DNA of 64,000 nucleotides from Rhizobium etli 8C-3 (GTDB lineage: Bacteria; Pseudomonadota; Alphaproteobacteria; Rhizobiales; Rhizobiaceae), in the NCBI RefSeq assembly GCF_001908375.1, contig NZ_CP017244.1, positions 1,736,001 to 1,800,000 on the forward strand. The letters are read 5' to 3'. This document shows, piece by piece, positions 1-9,209 of the stretch. The translations under genes were made by a program, and so were the position numbers. Within the stretch, counting starts at the first letter, position 1. Every line of letters begins with the position of its first letter. The notes under the pieces were generated by a model. The model saw only the letters and a list, made by a program, of their open reading frames with translations. It searched no databases and was not told the origin of the DNA.

Positions 1-336
1 CTTACCTATAATATCATCGATCGCGAGGCGGAAGAGCGGATCCTGCCGCTGGCGGCCGAACGTGGAATTGCTGTGATCATCAACCGGCCCTTCCGGCAAG
101 GCGCGCTGACGAGCCGGCTCGACGGCGAACCGATGCCCGCATGGGCAGCCGAAATTGGTGCATCGAGTTGGGCTCAGTTCCTGCTGAAGTTCATTCTCTC
201 CCACCCGGCCGTCACCGTCGCGATCCCAGCCACGACACGTGTTGACCATGTGCGTGAGAACGTCGCGGCAGCGGCGGGCTTGTTGCCCGACGCTGTCACT
301 CGCGAGCGCATGGCGGCCCATGTGCAGGAACTTTGA
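1..336 (+). CDS. Aldo/keto reductase, C-terminal part (cut by window edge)
   Basis: The reading frame is open from base 1 and ends in TGA at 334-336, giving the last 111 residues of a protein whose start lies outside the window. The segment has the pattern of the aldo/keto reductase barrel end: a 'NRPF..GAL' strand-loop, then 'WAQFLLKFILSHPAVTVAIPATTRVDHVREN', the helix and loop that normally bind the nucleotide adenosine phosphate. The catalytic Asp/Tyr/Lys/His are upstream and cannot be checked. The next gene starts inside its stop codon (TGATG), so the two are probably co-transcribed. The substrate is unknown. Confidence 0.85.
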   Translation, partial: LTYNIIDREAEERILPLAAERGIAVIINRPFRQGALTSRLDGEPMPAWAAEIGASSWAQFLLKFILSHPAVTVAIPATTRVDHVRENVAAAAGLLPDAVTRERMAAHVQEL

Positions 337-1019
337 TGTCGGAATGGTGGACCTACAGCCTTGAGGATTTTCTGCTCTTTTCGCCACGCGTCTACTGGCG
401 GATGTTCGAGTTGCACAATGCGATGGTCTGTCCACTACAGGCGCTCACACTGGTTTGCGGCCTTGTCATGCTTGCCCTTATCGTGCGACGGTCTCCTGCC
501 TCTAGACGCTTCGTCGCGCTCGTACTTGCTATCCTTTGGGCCTTTGTCGGATGGTCTTTTCTATGGAACCGCTACGCGACAATAAACTGGGCCGCCGCTT
601 ACCTTGCACCCGCATTTGCCGGTGAGGCACTGCTGCTCTTCGTCATCGGCACGCTGATTGACGGCCTTGTCTTTTGCCGGCGCGGACCCGCCGCGTGGAC
701 GGGATATGCGCTTCTCGCCCTCGCGCTCGCCGGGCAGCCGCTGCTTGCGCCGCTGCAGGGACGGGCCTGGACCTCGTCCGAAATCTTTGGCGTCGCGCCC
801 GATCCGACATCGATCGGAACGTTGGGCTTCCTGCTTCTTGCCCGCAGCAAGTTCTTGCCGCTGCTCCTTCCTATCCCCCTTCTCTGGTGTTCCTTGAGCG
901 GCCTGACACTTATGAGCATGGGAGCGCCGGAGGCATGGGCATCTTTTGCGGCCGTAGCGCTCGCCCTCGCAGCCTGCATTGGAGCGATCATCAACGAGCG
1001 ACGACCGACCGCGAGATGA
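336..1019 (+). CDS. DUF6064 family multi-pass membrane protein
   Basis: This 227-residue protein opens with 'MSEWWTYSLEDFLLFSPRVYWRMFELHN', the hallmark of the DUF6064 family. About six or seven hydrophobic helices follow, separated by short loops, so it should be an inner-membrane protein. A TTG three bases earlier also opens the frame, but the ATG at 336 overlaps the stop of the preceding reductase (TGATG) and fits translational coupling. I see no catalytic motif. The family has no assigned function, and the pairing with an aldo/keto reductase does not give one. Confidence 0.85.
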   Translation: MSEWWTYSLEDFLLFSPRVYWRMFELHNAMVCPLQALTLVCGLVMLALIVRRSPASRRFVALVLAILWAFVGWSFLWNRYATINWAAAYLAPAFAGEALLLFVIGTLIDGLVFCRRGPAAWTGYALLALALAGQPLLAPLQGRAWTSSEIFGVAPDPTSIGTLGFLLLARSKFLPLLLPIPLLWCSLSGLTLMSMGAPEAWASFAAVALALAACIGAIINERRPTAR

Positions 1020-1141
1020 TTGCGATGCCGTTGCGTGAAGGATGGCACTCTCCAGCGCCGCCCGCCAGTGGAGAGCGCCGTGAGTAGGCCATCGCGACAG
1101 CGTATCAATTTTGTCCGGGCAACCGACCGAGATTTGCAGGC

Positions 1142-1744
1142 TCACGATCCATCGAATCGTTCAAGCATTTTCTCAAGCTGAACATTCTGTAAACGCAGCT
1201 TGTGCGCCAACTGGCTTCTCAGTTGCCTGATCTCCTCGTCCAGGCTTGCCACCTCATCGAAGAAACCATCTCGACGGGAGGAGGATTGCGCGCCCTGGTC
1301 GCTCCTTGCGACAGCAGTGCTCTTCGAAACCAAGTCGGCGCGGGGCGTCTTCGTGCGGCCCAGCCGCTTTGTCCGCGGTGTTCGTGGAGACTTTCCACTT
1401 GGCCGGCCTTCCTGCATCAACGTGTCGCCAAGGGATCGGCTAGTTTCATGACGAGCAGGGCTCTGGACCCCTTCACCATCCCTTGGCCGCGAGACTGACG
1501 GAGGGCCATTAAGATCGCTGTCGGGTTCAGCTGAAGTCGGCCTTGCCAGTGGATCAACGGCGGGATTGTCATCGTGGTCAGCACCACCGGATACTTCCGT
1601 TGAGTTTGACGAAAGAGCCGAGGTCTGTCGTATGCCGCTTTCGCCTGCCACCCTATCGGCATCATCTCCAACGGAGCTCTCTGGTGTTTCTATCGGCCGC
1701 CTTCGCGAAGCCAACTGAGCAAGGAATTTCCATGGTGTTTTCAT
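1142..1744 (-). CDS. SyrB-like protein, divergent paralogue
   Basis: This 200-residue protein is low-complexity and rich in Ser, Arg, Pro and Asp through most of its length. It ends in a charged coiled coil (about residues 165-196, 'LDEEIRQLRSQLAHKLRLQNVQLEKMLERF'). The downstream half of the adjacent SyrB gene (1863-2303) ends the same way ('LEEENKRLRKTLADKLRAENTDLRKRL'), and both have basic 'TPRTKR/ATKKPRAPRG' stretches, so the two look like diverged tandem copies. SyrB in Sinorhizobium is a negative regulator of syrM. No classical DNA-binding domain is visible here. No strong ribosome binding site precedes the ATG at 1744, so the start is less certain. Confidence 0.6.
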   Translation of the reverse strand: MKTPWKFLAQLASRRRPIETPESSVGDDADRVAGESGIRQTSALSSNSTEVSGGADHDDNPAVDPLARPTSAEPDSDLNGPPSVSRPRDGEGVQSPARHETSRSLGDTLMQEGRPSGKSPRTPRTKRLGRTKTPRADLVSKSTAVARSDQGAQSSSRRDGFFDEVASLDEEIRQLRSQLAHKLRLQNVQLEKMLERFDGS

Positions 1745-1862
1745 AGTGCTTCAACCTCGAGCAATCCGCAGCAGGGCGTTGCCGCAGCTTTAGATCCGGC
1801 CCCCGACTGAGGCTGGCCGGATCTCTACTGTCGATCTCCCGGCCGAGCCCCATGCTTGTCGA

Positions 1863-2303
1863 TCAGACGAGCCCGAGCCGCTTGCGCAGATCGGTATTTT
1901 CCGCGCGAAGCTTATCTGCGAGGGTTTTTCGAAGCCTTTTATTCTCTTCTTCAAGCTGAGTAAGCTCTGCAACCTCATCAAGAGCCGCTAACGGCGCCTT
2001 GGCTGTCTGCACGGTTTGCTTTGGCGTCCGCTTTCTACCGATATCCTTGATTGGATCCTTGCTCGCGCTCTTGCCAGTGATTTGCGTTTCCTGGGGCGCC
2101 AGCTTTGCCTGCCCGGCCTGATCACCACTCTTCCTGCGACCACCCGGCAGCTGTGCCGTCTTGGCAGGTGATGCAGCCACGGTTGCTCCGGCAGATGCCT
2201 TCTGGCCCCGCGGTGCGCGCGGCTTTTTAGTCGCCGGCATCTTTTCGGCTGCATCCGTCCCTGCGACTTCGGTAGTGGAGCCCGTATTGTTCTCGTCAGC
2301 CAT
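1863..2303 (-). CDS. syrB: SyrB-family regulator
   Basis: The 146-residue product begins 'MADENNTGSTTEVAGTD', continues through an Ala/Lys/Pro-rich basic region, and ends with a leucine-zipper-like coiled coil and 'DLRKRLGLV', which is how rhizobial SyrB proteins look. The frame extends 20 codons further upstream, but the ATG at 2303 is preceded by GGGAG seven to eight bases away and matches the family N-terminus. The unstructured basic body suggests nucleic-acid or protein binding rather than enzymatic activity. In Sinorhizobium SyrB represses syrM, a LysR activator of exopolysaccharide and nod genes. No syrM is visible in this window, so the target here is unknown. Confidence 0.7.
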   Translation of the reverse strand: MADENNTGSTTEVAGTDAAEKMPATKKPRAPRGQKASAGATVAASPAKTAQLPGGRRKSGDQAGQAKLAPQETQITGKSASKDPIKDIGRKRTPKQTVQTAKAPLAALDEVAELTQLEEENKRLRKTLADKLRAENTDLRKRLGLV

Positions 2304-2598
2304 CAGTTTTCTCCCTCTGTAGGTAAGTGTTCTTTTGAGCTGAGTGAAAGACGGAGTCAACACGAGCGCCCTATGGATAGCTCACGCTGAGACACGGCGC
2401 CAACGCCGGTATTTGAAGATCGGCGAAGCGGCTGACGCTCCTCGCTCGCCACGAGCCTGTTCGAACTGCGGGCAGCGATCCGAATGAGCTCGGCTGTTTT
2501 ATGAAATGCGTGCGTTGATTCAACTGGCCTCGTCGAGGATCCGAAGTCGGCGTTGCCCGGTGCCGATAGCTTGAGCCGGTTTGCGTCGGCAGCAGGAC

Positions 2599-2994
2599 TT
2601 AAACCTCTTTCGACGCAGGAGAGATACGCGCGAGCTTGCCCTCTTCTGCCTTGTAGAAATATTGGCTGGCCACCAACCATCCCTTCAGCGGCCGCAGGGG
2701 CGGGATGCATGTCGCCAGCATAAAGGGACCGGTGACCAGCAGGTGGACCCACAAGGGCGCGCTGTACTGGACCTCGAGCCACACGCCGAGCAGCACACTT
2801 GGCACGCAAGCAAAGCAGATGACGAAGAATGCGGGACCATCCGCCGGATCTGCGAAGTTGTAGTCGAGGCCGCAGACCTCGCATTCGGGCCTGATCTTCA
2901 GGAAGCCGTTGAACATATGCCCCTGGCCGCAGCGCGGGCATCGTCCCTTGAGCCCTGTTGCCGTCGGCGGAATTGGTGGCCACTCGGTTTGCAT
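2599..2994 (-). CDS. DUF983 zinc-ribbon membrane protein
   Basis: This protein has 131 residues. An N-terminal zinc ribbon made of 'CPRCGQGHMF' and, about 20 residues later, 'CEVCGLDY' is followed by two hydrophobic segments ('GPAFFVICFACVPSVLLGVW' and 'LWVHLLVTGPFMLATCIPPL'). This is the DUF983 arrangement. The start at 2994 is supported by GAGGA ten bases upstream; the longer frame to 3096 has no such site. In alphaproteobacteria DUF983 genes often lie near respiratory genes, but none is here. A 9-bp direct repeat lies just upstream (3029-3059). Function unknown. Confidence 0.85.
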   Translation of the reverse strand: MQTEWPPIPPTATGLKGRCPRCGQGHMFNGFLKIRPECEVCGLDYNFADPADGPAFFVICFACVPSVLLGVWLEVQYSAPLWVHLLVTGPFMLATCIPPLRPLKGWLVASQYFYKAEEGKLARISPASKEV

Positions 2995-3028
2995 GAAGGT
3001 CGATCCTCGTCCATGCACGCGCAAATGC

Positions 3029-3059
3029 ATGCATTCATCTGTGGAGTTGTATGCATTCA
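3029..3059. promoter_or_regulatory. Direct repeat ATGCATTCA x2, candidate regulator site
   Basis: ATGCATTCA occurs at 3029-3037 and again at 3051-3059, 22 bases (two helical turns) apart. It lies in the 148-base gap between the DUF983 gene and the MocR gene. MocR-type regulators typically bind spaced direct repeats, so this may be the site of the neighbouring MocR protein. The same 9-mer was not seen in front of the MocR gene itself. Confidence 0.35.
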
Positions 3060-3142
3060 ATATAGGTTCATATCTTGGTTTGATGCGATATGGCATATTG
3101 CCGCAGAACTCTCATTCCGGATCATTGACAGGGCGCGCCAAA

Positions 3143-4546
3143 CTAGAAGAAGGACGCCGCCAGTTCAGGTGAGCCTTCGAGTGCGTGGCCCATGAATTCA
3201 AGAGCGCTCCGCAGCCTTTTGCGGTCAATGGGGCCTCCAAGGCAGACGCGCACCGCCTCCTGCACCTGACCTTCGACCGTAAATGCATCGCTGGCGACGA
3301 CGCCAATGCCGGAGGCGCGCATGTGGCTGCCGAAGATCGACCGCGTCCAGCCGTTCGTCAGCGGCAGCCAGATATTGAAGCTGATCGGATCGCCACGATA
3401 GCTACCAGGCGCAAGAATGGCTGCGACCATTTCCTGGCGTGCCGCTGCCTCCTTGCGGATGAACCGCAGGATCGTATCGGCCGTGCCATCTTCGATCCAC
3501 CGCGTGGCAAGGGCCATGGTGAGCGGAGAGGCCATGACATTATTGGCACGCATGGCGCTGACGAACGGCCAGATCGCCTTGGTATCTGGTGCAACGACAT
3601 AGGCTAGCCGGAGCCCGGCGCCGATGCACTTTGCCAAGCCGCCGATATGCCAGGTGAGGTCCGGGGCCATTGCGGCAAACGGCGGCGGTGCATCCAGCGG
3701 AATGAAGCCATAGGCGTCATCCTCGATGATCGGGACGTGATATTTGCGCGCCACCGTGCAGATCTCTTGGCGCCGCTGCTCTGGGATCGTCAGGGTAAGC
3801 GGGTTCTGCAGGGTCGGGTTGAGATAGATTCCCTTGGGCTTCAATCGCTCGCAGGCTTCGCCAAAGGCGTCCGGCAAGATGCCTTGAGCGTCCATCGGCA
3901 AACCCGAGAGATTGAGACGCAACTGCGCTGCAATCGAGCGGATGCCGGGATAGGTGATGCTTTCTGACAGGATGGTTTCGGAGGGCCTTGCCAGCAGGCC
4001 GCAAATCGAAAGCAGCGCCGGGTGAGCGCCGGGTGTCACGAAGATGCGCTCCTGCGAAGGGACAAGGCCGCGACGGCCGAGCCAGGTGGCGGCGGCCTCC
4101 TTGTCCATGCCCGAGCCGCCAAATCCTTGATAGCGCAGAAGCGGGATAAGGCTGGAGGCCACCGCCGAGATGCCCTCGCGCATCCGCTCGATCAGTTCCG
4201 GATCGTTGGGCTCCGGCGGCATGTTCATCGAAAGGTCGATCGCAGACGACCGGCGCGGATCGGGGGCGGTGTCTGACGCAAAGCCCCGCCGCTCCTTGTC
4301 GGCCCCACCGGTGACGAACGTGCCGCGGCCAACGTGCGAATCCACCAGTCCGCGCTTCTGCGCCTCGGCATAACCACGCGCGACGGTGGTGAAATCGATT
4401 CCCAGGTGTTTCGCCAACTCGCGCTGCGGCGGCAGACGATCACCGATGGCCAGATGACCGCTGCGCATATCCATCTCGATAAGGTCGGCGATGGCCATGT
4501 AGCGGGGGCTGTTGCTGCGGCTGAGGTCGGGTCGCCAGTCTTTCAT
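3143..4546 (-). CDS. MocR-type transcriptional regulator (GntR HTH fused to aminotransferase fold)
   Basis: The 467-residue protein has an N-terminal GntR winged helix (about 10-80: 'MAIADLIEMDMRSGHLAIGDRLPPQRELAKHLGIDFTTVARGYAEAQKRG', then 'GRGTFV'). The rest is a fold-type I aminotransferase domain with 'NPTLQNPLTLT', 'IIEDDAYG' (the pyridine-nitrogen Asp) and 'GLAKCIGAGLRLAYV'. The Lys in the last motif is the expected PLP lysine, though its context (GLAKCIGAGLR) departs from the usual SxSKxxxPGLR. Members sense amino acids, amines or vitamin B6. Which one is sensed here is not shown. The 400-base upstream region has no divergent gene, so the target may be itself or the DUF983 gene downstream. 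Confidence 0.9.
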   Translation of the reverse strand: MKDWRPDLSRSNSPRYMAIADLIEMDMRSGHLAIGDRLPPQRELAKHLGIDFTTVARGYAEAQKRGLVDSHVGRGTFVTGGADKERRGFASDTAPDPRRSSAIDLSMNMPPEPNDPELIERMREGISAVASSLIPLLRYQGFGGSGMDKEAAATWLGRRGLVPSQERIFVTPGAHPALLSICGLLARPSETILSESITYPGIRSIAAQLRLNLSGLPMDAQGILPDAFGEACERLKPKGIYLNPTLQNPLTLTIPEQRRQEICTVARKYHVPIIEDDAYGFIPLDAPPPFAAMAPDLTWHIGGLAKCIGAGLRLAYVVAPDTKAIWPFVSAMRANNVMASPLTMALATRWIEDGTADTILRFIRKEAAARQEMVAAILAPGSYRGDPISFNIWLPLTNGWTRSIFGSHMRASGIGVVASDAFTVEGQVQEAVRVCLGGPIDRKRLRSALEFMGHALEGSPELAASFF

Positions 4547-4945
4547 CGGGATATCATATGTCCTTCTTCATCGATATTGACTGTATATTGTTGCAACCTC
4601 TTTCTGTCACGAAGAATGTCTCAAACCGCGACGCGAATGGTCGCCAGTGCAGCCTTTCAGGCAATGGCCGCCACGGCTTACGAGATGGCCGCCTGCTGCG
4701 TAAAGCAGTGAGCTGCTCAGCCATCCCTCAAGCTTCTGCCACAGGCATTCAGCCTCGACTTTTCCGCTGCTTCTCGGGGCCGAACAGGTCGCTCGGTCCC
4801 CAACCGAGATCGAAACAACGATCTGAAGTTCGGCAGAACCAGAGATAAATAGCGCAGCCACGATCGGTGCCGGCCACACCTGATCTTGCCAGTTCAACAA
4901 GGACAAAGCCGCCCGGACGAGCGGCCTCATGTCGCGATGATAAAG
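4547..4945. other. Intergenic region upstream of the MocR gene
   Basis: About 400 bases with no convincing gene on either strand; the open frames have poor composition. The first 60 bases next to the MocR start are AT-rich ('attgactgtatattgttg') and probably hold its promoter. No repeat or hairpin stood out. Confidence 0.4.
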
Positions 4946-5392
4946 TCAGGCGTGGCGGACCTTGCGCGATATCGCTCTGTCGAGATCGGCAATCTGATGC
5001 TCTATCACGTGATAATGAAACCTGGATATCATACCGTCGCTGAGCGCCACCTGGATGGCTTGTCTGCGGATCGCGGCTTCTTGCGAACGGAGATCACGAA
5101 CTTCAGCGGCACTGAGCATCATTCGCCCGCTATCGGCGGCGATACGGCCGTCTGCGGCACTGATCTCGGCAAGTATGGTGTCCATCCGGCTGTCTGTGAT
5201 GAACATCGGCATTGGATCCACAAGTGGGTCATCGTCGCCAGGCTCGCTCCGAGCCCAATGAGTGCGATGATCATTCTCGCCGGCGCGCGCACCGTGGGAA
5301 TAGCGGGAAGGATGGGACGCAGCGAAAGCGGTTGCTAGCGGGACAGTTATGAGGATGGCGGTGAGCGCCGCCTTAACGATCAAAGAGCGCAT
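4946..5392 (-). CDS. Small secreted protein of unknown function
   Basis: The 148-residue product has a clear Sec signal peptide ('MRSLIVKAALTAILITVPLATAFAAS', cleavage near residue 25). The hydrophilic mature part is rich in His, Asp and Arg and ends with a helical segment ('ISRFHYHVIEHQIADLDRAISRKVRHA'). The ATG at 5392 has GGGAG seven bases upstream. Such short periplasmic proteins are common in Rhizobium and have no known role. I do not recognise a named family. The His-rich stretches could bind metal, but there is no diagnostic motif. Confidence 0.65.
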   Translation of the reverse strand: MRSLIVKAALTAILITVPLATAFAASHPSRYSHGARAGENDHRTHWARSEPGDDDPLVDPMPMFITDSRMDTILAEISAADGRIAADSGRMMLSAAEVRDLRSQEAAIRRQAIQVALSDGMISRFHYHVIEHQIADLDRAISRKVRHA

Positions 5393-5743
5393 TTTGCATC
5401 TCCCGAATGTGGAGGACGATTGTCTTTTTTCATCCTCCCGTCCGCAGTGTCGTCCAGTTCCGTCGTGTCGCGGTGGTCACTCATCGCCGGCGGTTCTCGA
5501 CCTGCAATGCGACAGGATAGAAGCTTGCCGGCAAGACCTGTAATTAACAAAAGATAATTTTTGTCGCTACTGGGCGTCCAGCAATGCAACCTATCTTTGC
5601 GTCCCGGCGGTGGAACAGTGGCGGAAGGCTAAAAGTCTCATGCCGTCGCTGAGGATCGCTGCCCCAAATCAATCATCTTGTGTTTTGCCAGGAGCAAGGA
5701 GAGCCGCGTCGGGATTGGGGAAATGGCCCAATTCCGATCATCG
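5393..5743. other. Intergenic region between the secreted protein and AttH genes
   Basis: About 350 bases without a convincing gene. The part next to 5392 is AT-rich (around 5530-5560) and is the likely promoter of the secreted-protein gene. The part next to 5744 is downstream of the attH-like gene; no clear terminator hairpin is visible. Confidence 0.4.
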
Positions 5744-6817
5744 TCAGTATCCCGTCATTTCCAAATAGCCATACCCCGCAGCACTTCCCTTGAACGAAAT
5801 TGGACCTTCCCAATAGGGGGTGGTAGTTGCCATCCACGCTTTGTCGTTCAAGGGGCTCGTCGTCACGTCGAAGCCACGCTCGGCAATCCGCACGCGCCAT
5901 GCAACCGGGACATCCCGTTCGCCGACGTGTGCTGTTCGCAAAGGCGTTATCTGCAGTGATCCCGGCGGCACAGGGGCAGGCTTGCCATCACGCGAAATCC
6001 AGTTTGCCGATGTGTAGCCGCCGCGGCTGTCGCGAAGACGGAACGCCATGAGTTTTTCACCGGAATCCAGGTGGAGCGAAAACCACTCCCATCCGGTTTG
6101 ATCCTTGGCGAGGGGCTGCGACGACCATTCTCGATCAAGCCATGCCTTGCCGCTGACCCGAACGGTCTTGCCGCCAATGTCGAGAGAACCCGAAACCTCA
6201 TAGAACGGCTGCGAGTAATAATAGCTCGCCTGCCCTTCGGCCGACTTCACCGAATAGCCTTGATCTCCCTGCAGCACGAGAGGACCGCTGGCCGAGAGTT
6301 CGAGCCTATACGCGAAATCCTTTCCGGTCGCGTGGAGGCTAAGCTTGTCTAGCTGGTCGGCGCCCGGTTTGGACAGGCCTTTCATTTCCCAATCATCGAT
6401 CCAGGCTAGAAAGGGTATGGCCTCGACACCTGCTTGGCCGACCCCTCCGCGGGCGCGTTTTTCGGCCAAGAGGTGCCGATCTTTCGCGGTGATCGCAGCA
6501 TGGCCCAGCCAGACTTGAGGATCCGACCAGCCGCCCTCGGTCTTCGGCGCAAGGGCGGCGCGGAAAAGTGTCCATTGTACGCCGTACTGCGTCCGATCCT
6601 CGCTCTCCAGGTTTGCGGTAATGTACCACCATTCGATGCGGAATTCGGGATGGGGGCCGTGATCTTGCGGAAAGCTCAGTTGTATTCCGGGGCGTGGAAC
6701 AGCGAAGCCCTCGGCGGTCGAGCCCAGGCCGGCAAATCCTTGCGAAATGGCGGCGGCAGGAACAGAGATTGCCGTGGCTACGGCAACAAAGGCGGCCAGT
6801 AGACCTCTAGCGTTCAT
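5744..6817 (-). CDS. attH: AttH / carotenoid 1,2-hydratase-like lipocalin protein, exported
   Basis: The 357-residue protein starts with a signal peptide ('MNARGLLAAFVAVATAISVPAAAISQG'). It carries the AttH/CrtC lipocalin-like signature: 'FPQDHGPHPEFRIEWWYITANL', 'QYGVQWTLFRAAL', 'WLDREWSSQPL' and 'GWEWFSLHLDSGEKLMAFRLR'. It is the last gene of an ABC export operon and overlaps the permease gene by 11 bases. The ATG at 6817 has GAGGGTG seven bases upstream, better than the TTG at 6823. In attEFGH-type loci this protein is thought to act in the periplasm with the ABC complex, probably on a lipophilic ligand. Its substrate is unknown. Confidence 0.85.
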   Translation of the reverse strand: MNARGLLAAFVAVATAISVPAAAISQGFAGLGSTAEGFAVPRPGIQLSFPQDHGPHPEFRIEWWYITANLESEDRTQYGVQWTLFRAALAPKTEGGWSDPQVWLGHAAITAKDRHLLAEKRARGGVGQAGVEAIPFLAWIDDWEMKGLSKPGADQLDKLSLHATGKDFAYRLELSASGPLVLQGDQGYSVKSAEGQASYYYSQPFYEVSGSLDIGGKTVRVSGKAWLDREWSSQPLAKDQTGWEWFSLHLDSGEKLMAFRLRDSRGGYTSANWISRDGKPAPVPPGSLQITPLRTAHVGERDVPVAWRVRIAERGFDVTTSPLNDKAWMATTTPYWEGPISFKGSAAGYGYLEMTGY

Positions 6818-9209
6818 TGGCAAACACCCTCAGCAAATCCGATGGCGCGACCGTCGCCAGCCGTCGGAGCGGAATAAAGACAGACAGGATCGCCGCAGCC
6901 AGCGCCACCAACCCGAGGACGAGCCAGTCCATGGGGAAAATCTGCAACGGCAGCCGCCAGCCGAAAGCCTCGACATTGACGATCGACAGCAGCACCCAGG
7001 AAAGCGCAAGGCCGACGGGGACCGCGGCAACGAAGGTCGCGAGCCACAGCGCCAGAGTGCGCAGCACTTCGAGCAGCCCAAGATCACGTCGCCTGATCCC
7101 CATCGCCCAGACAGGCGCAAGCTGCGGCAGTCGAATGCCCGACAAGGTCAGCAGGCTGGAGAACATCGCAAAACCTGCAACGCCGAGGGTGAAGAGATTG
7201 AGCATTCCGGTCACGGCAAAGGTCTGGTCGAAGACCGCCTGGGATTGCCGCTTCAGTGAAGCCTGGTCGATGACGTTTTCAGAAGGCAGACCGAATTCAG
7301 TCGTCAGGCGTTCCTTCAGCGCCGCAGCCTCGACCGGCCGTACACGCACACCATACCTCAGCTTTGGGACATCCGCGTAATGTGCCGTCAGGGCTTCGAC
7401 GCCGACGATGACCTGTCCTTTTGGATTGCCGTAGTCAGAATAGACGCCAACGACGGGAACTGTCCAATTGCCGGGCAGGACCAGGCGATCGCCAATTTCG
7501 AGCCCCTTGCGACGCCAAAACTGCTCGTTGATGAGCGCTCCTTGCCCTGCTGCGACCTGGTCCCAGACATTGGTCGTGCCTGACAAGAGCGGCCAGTTGT
7601 CCCGATAGGTCGGGTCGCCTGCAGCTGCGCCGAAAATCTGCAGCCTGTCTCCGAGCACCTCACCCTCGATGCTCCAGATGGGAAGGACCGACGTCGAATG
7701 GTCCAACAGCCATGTCCGCAAGCGCATCGCTTCGTTCTCCTCTCGCGCAGTGACGTAAAGCTCTGCCGCCAGCCGCTGGTCGAGCCAGCCGATGAAAGTC
7801 AGGCGGAAACTGGAGACCATCGTGCCGACACCGACATTGGCGGCGAGCGCCAGCAACAGCGCCATCAGGGCAAGGCTTAGTCCAGGCAGCTGTTGCCGCG
7901 TATCGGCCCAGAACCACGTGACGAGTACGCGTGAAGAGTTTCTCTGCATGACGGCAAGACACGCCGATAGCATGCCCGGTAGCATCAGGGCCGCTCCGAG
8001 CAAGAGGCAGGCCAGCACTGCGAAGCCTGCGACCAGCCCGTGTCCGACATTCGCCAAAGTGACCGACGCAATCAGCAGCGCAAGCCCACCCAAAAACTGC
8101 AGTCGGATACCGATTGCCGTCGCTCGGGCCCAGGCGCGAGGCTGGGCTGCAGCCAGCAACGGCATGCACCGGACCCGCCAGAGGCTTTGGGCCGACGACA
8201 CGATCGTTCCGCCGACCGCTATTCCGAGCCCCGTTGCCCACCATTCCGGCCGGATCGTCAGTGTAGCCGGGACGCTCGCTCCATAGAGCCCCTTAAGGGT
8301 TGCAGCCACATCCGGGAGCAACAGGGACGCCACGAAATAACCGATCACCACGCCGACAAGCCCTGAAAAGAAGGCCAGCGTCAGAAGCTCCGTCATCAGC
8401 AGGATGTTCAGCGACGACAGGGAAAGCCCGAGAGAGCGCAAGGTCCGGAAAGTGGCTCTGCGCTGCTCAAACGCCAGGCCGATCGTCGCGTATACGATGA
8501 ACAGACCGACGGCAAACGCCAGGAAACCGAACGCTGTGAGGTTGAGGTGGAAGCTGTCGGTGAGCTGTGCGACATCCGGACGGTCGCCCGGTGGCTTTAT
8601 TGCGACCTCGGGTGCGAGAATGTCGAGCGAAGTCAGATTCGCCCGTTGTTCCGGCGAAACGACGAGACGGCTTACCTCGCCGTGTCTGTCGAGAAGCTGC
8701 TCGGCGACGGCGATATCGGTGAACGCGGCTCCGTCCGGCAGGTCTGGCGACACCTCGAGCTGCATCTGGGTGTGCCCCTGGAGCCTCAGGGCCGTCGCCT
8801 TTGAAACCACAAGGGTACCCGTCAAGGCCGCCAGGCCGTTCCATTCTGCAGTGTTCAAGCCACGCCCCTGCGCCGGCATCGTCAACGGATCACTGCCGAT
8901 AAGCCGCACACGGACATTTCCGAAGCGATGGTCGCCTTCGATAATGGGCGAGACGTTCCAGCCTGCCCTTCGCAATTTGGAATACGTGCTTAGGGGAACG
9001 GAATTGCCGTTTCTCGGTACGAGTTGCGTCAATTCGTTCTGCTCGAGCACAGAAGCTGCCCGCGCGTAACTCGCCCGCGCCTCTGCGTTGATCGCCTGGA
9101 CACCCGACCAAAGCGCAGTCGCTAATGAAAGGCCGAGGATAAGCGTAAAAAATTGAAGGGGCCGACGCCGCCAATGCGAAACGAGAGCCGTTGCGGCGGT
9201 CCAGAGCAT
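6807..9209 (-). CDS. FtsX-type ABC transporter permease (MacB/LolC-like, duplicated)
   Basis: The 800-residue membrane protein has a first helix and large periplasmic domain (about 15-210), three helices (about 220-350), then more helices and a second soluble domain before the last three helices (about 640-790). This is the duplicated FtsX architecture. The closing segment 'FIPLRRLATVAPSDLLR' is typical of FtsX permeases. The start ATG overlaps the stop of the ATPase gene (ATGA at 9206-9209). Together with the ATPase and AttH it should form a mechanotransmission-type ABC system that extracts or moves a lipid or lipoprotein-like substrate rather than importing a solute. Confidence 0.9.
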   Translation of the reverse strand: MLWTAATALVSHWRRRPLQFFTLILGLSLATALWSGVQAINAEARASYARAASVLEQNELTQLVPRNGNSVPLSTYSKLRRAGWNVSPIIEGDHRFGNVRVRLIGSDPLTMPAQGRGLNTAEWNGLAALTGTLVVSKATALRLQGHTQMQLEVSPDLPDGAAFTDIAVAEQLLDRHGEVSRLVVSPEQRANLTSLDILAPEVAIKPPGDRPDVAQLTDSFHLNLTAFGFLAFAVGLFIVYATIGLAFEQRRATFRTLRSLGLSLSSLNILLMTELLTLAFFSGLVGVVIGYFVASLLLPDVAATLKGLYGASVPATLTIRPEWWATGLGIAVGGTIVSSAQSLWRVRCMPLLAAAQPRAWARATAIGIRLQFLGGLALLIASVTLANVGHGLVAGFAVLACLLLGAALMLPGMLSACLAVMQRNSSRVLVTWFWADTRQQLPGLSLALMALLLALAANVGVGTMVSSFRLTFIGWLDQRLAAELYVTAREENEAMRLRTWLLDHSTSVLPIWSIEGEVLGDRLQIFGAAAGDPTYRDNWPLLSGTTNVWDQVAAGQGALINEQFWRRKGLEIGDRLVLPGNWTVPVVGVYSDYGNPKGQVIVGVEALTAHYADVPKLRYGVRVRPVEAAALKERLTTEFGLPSENVIDQASLKRQSQAVFDQTFAVTGMLNLFTLGVAGFAMFSSLLTLSGIRLPQLAPVWAMGIRRRDLGLLEVLRTLALWLATFVAAVPVGLALSWVLLSIVNVEAFGWRLPLQIFPMDWLVLGLVALAAAILSVFIPLRRLATVAPSDLLRVFANER

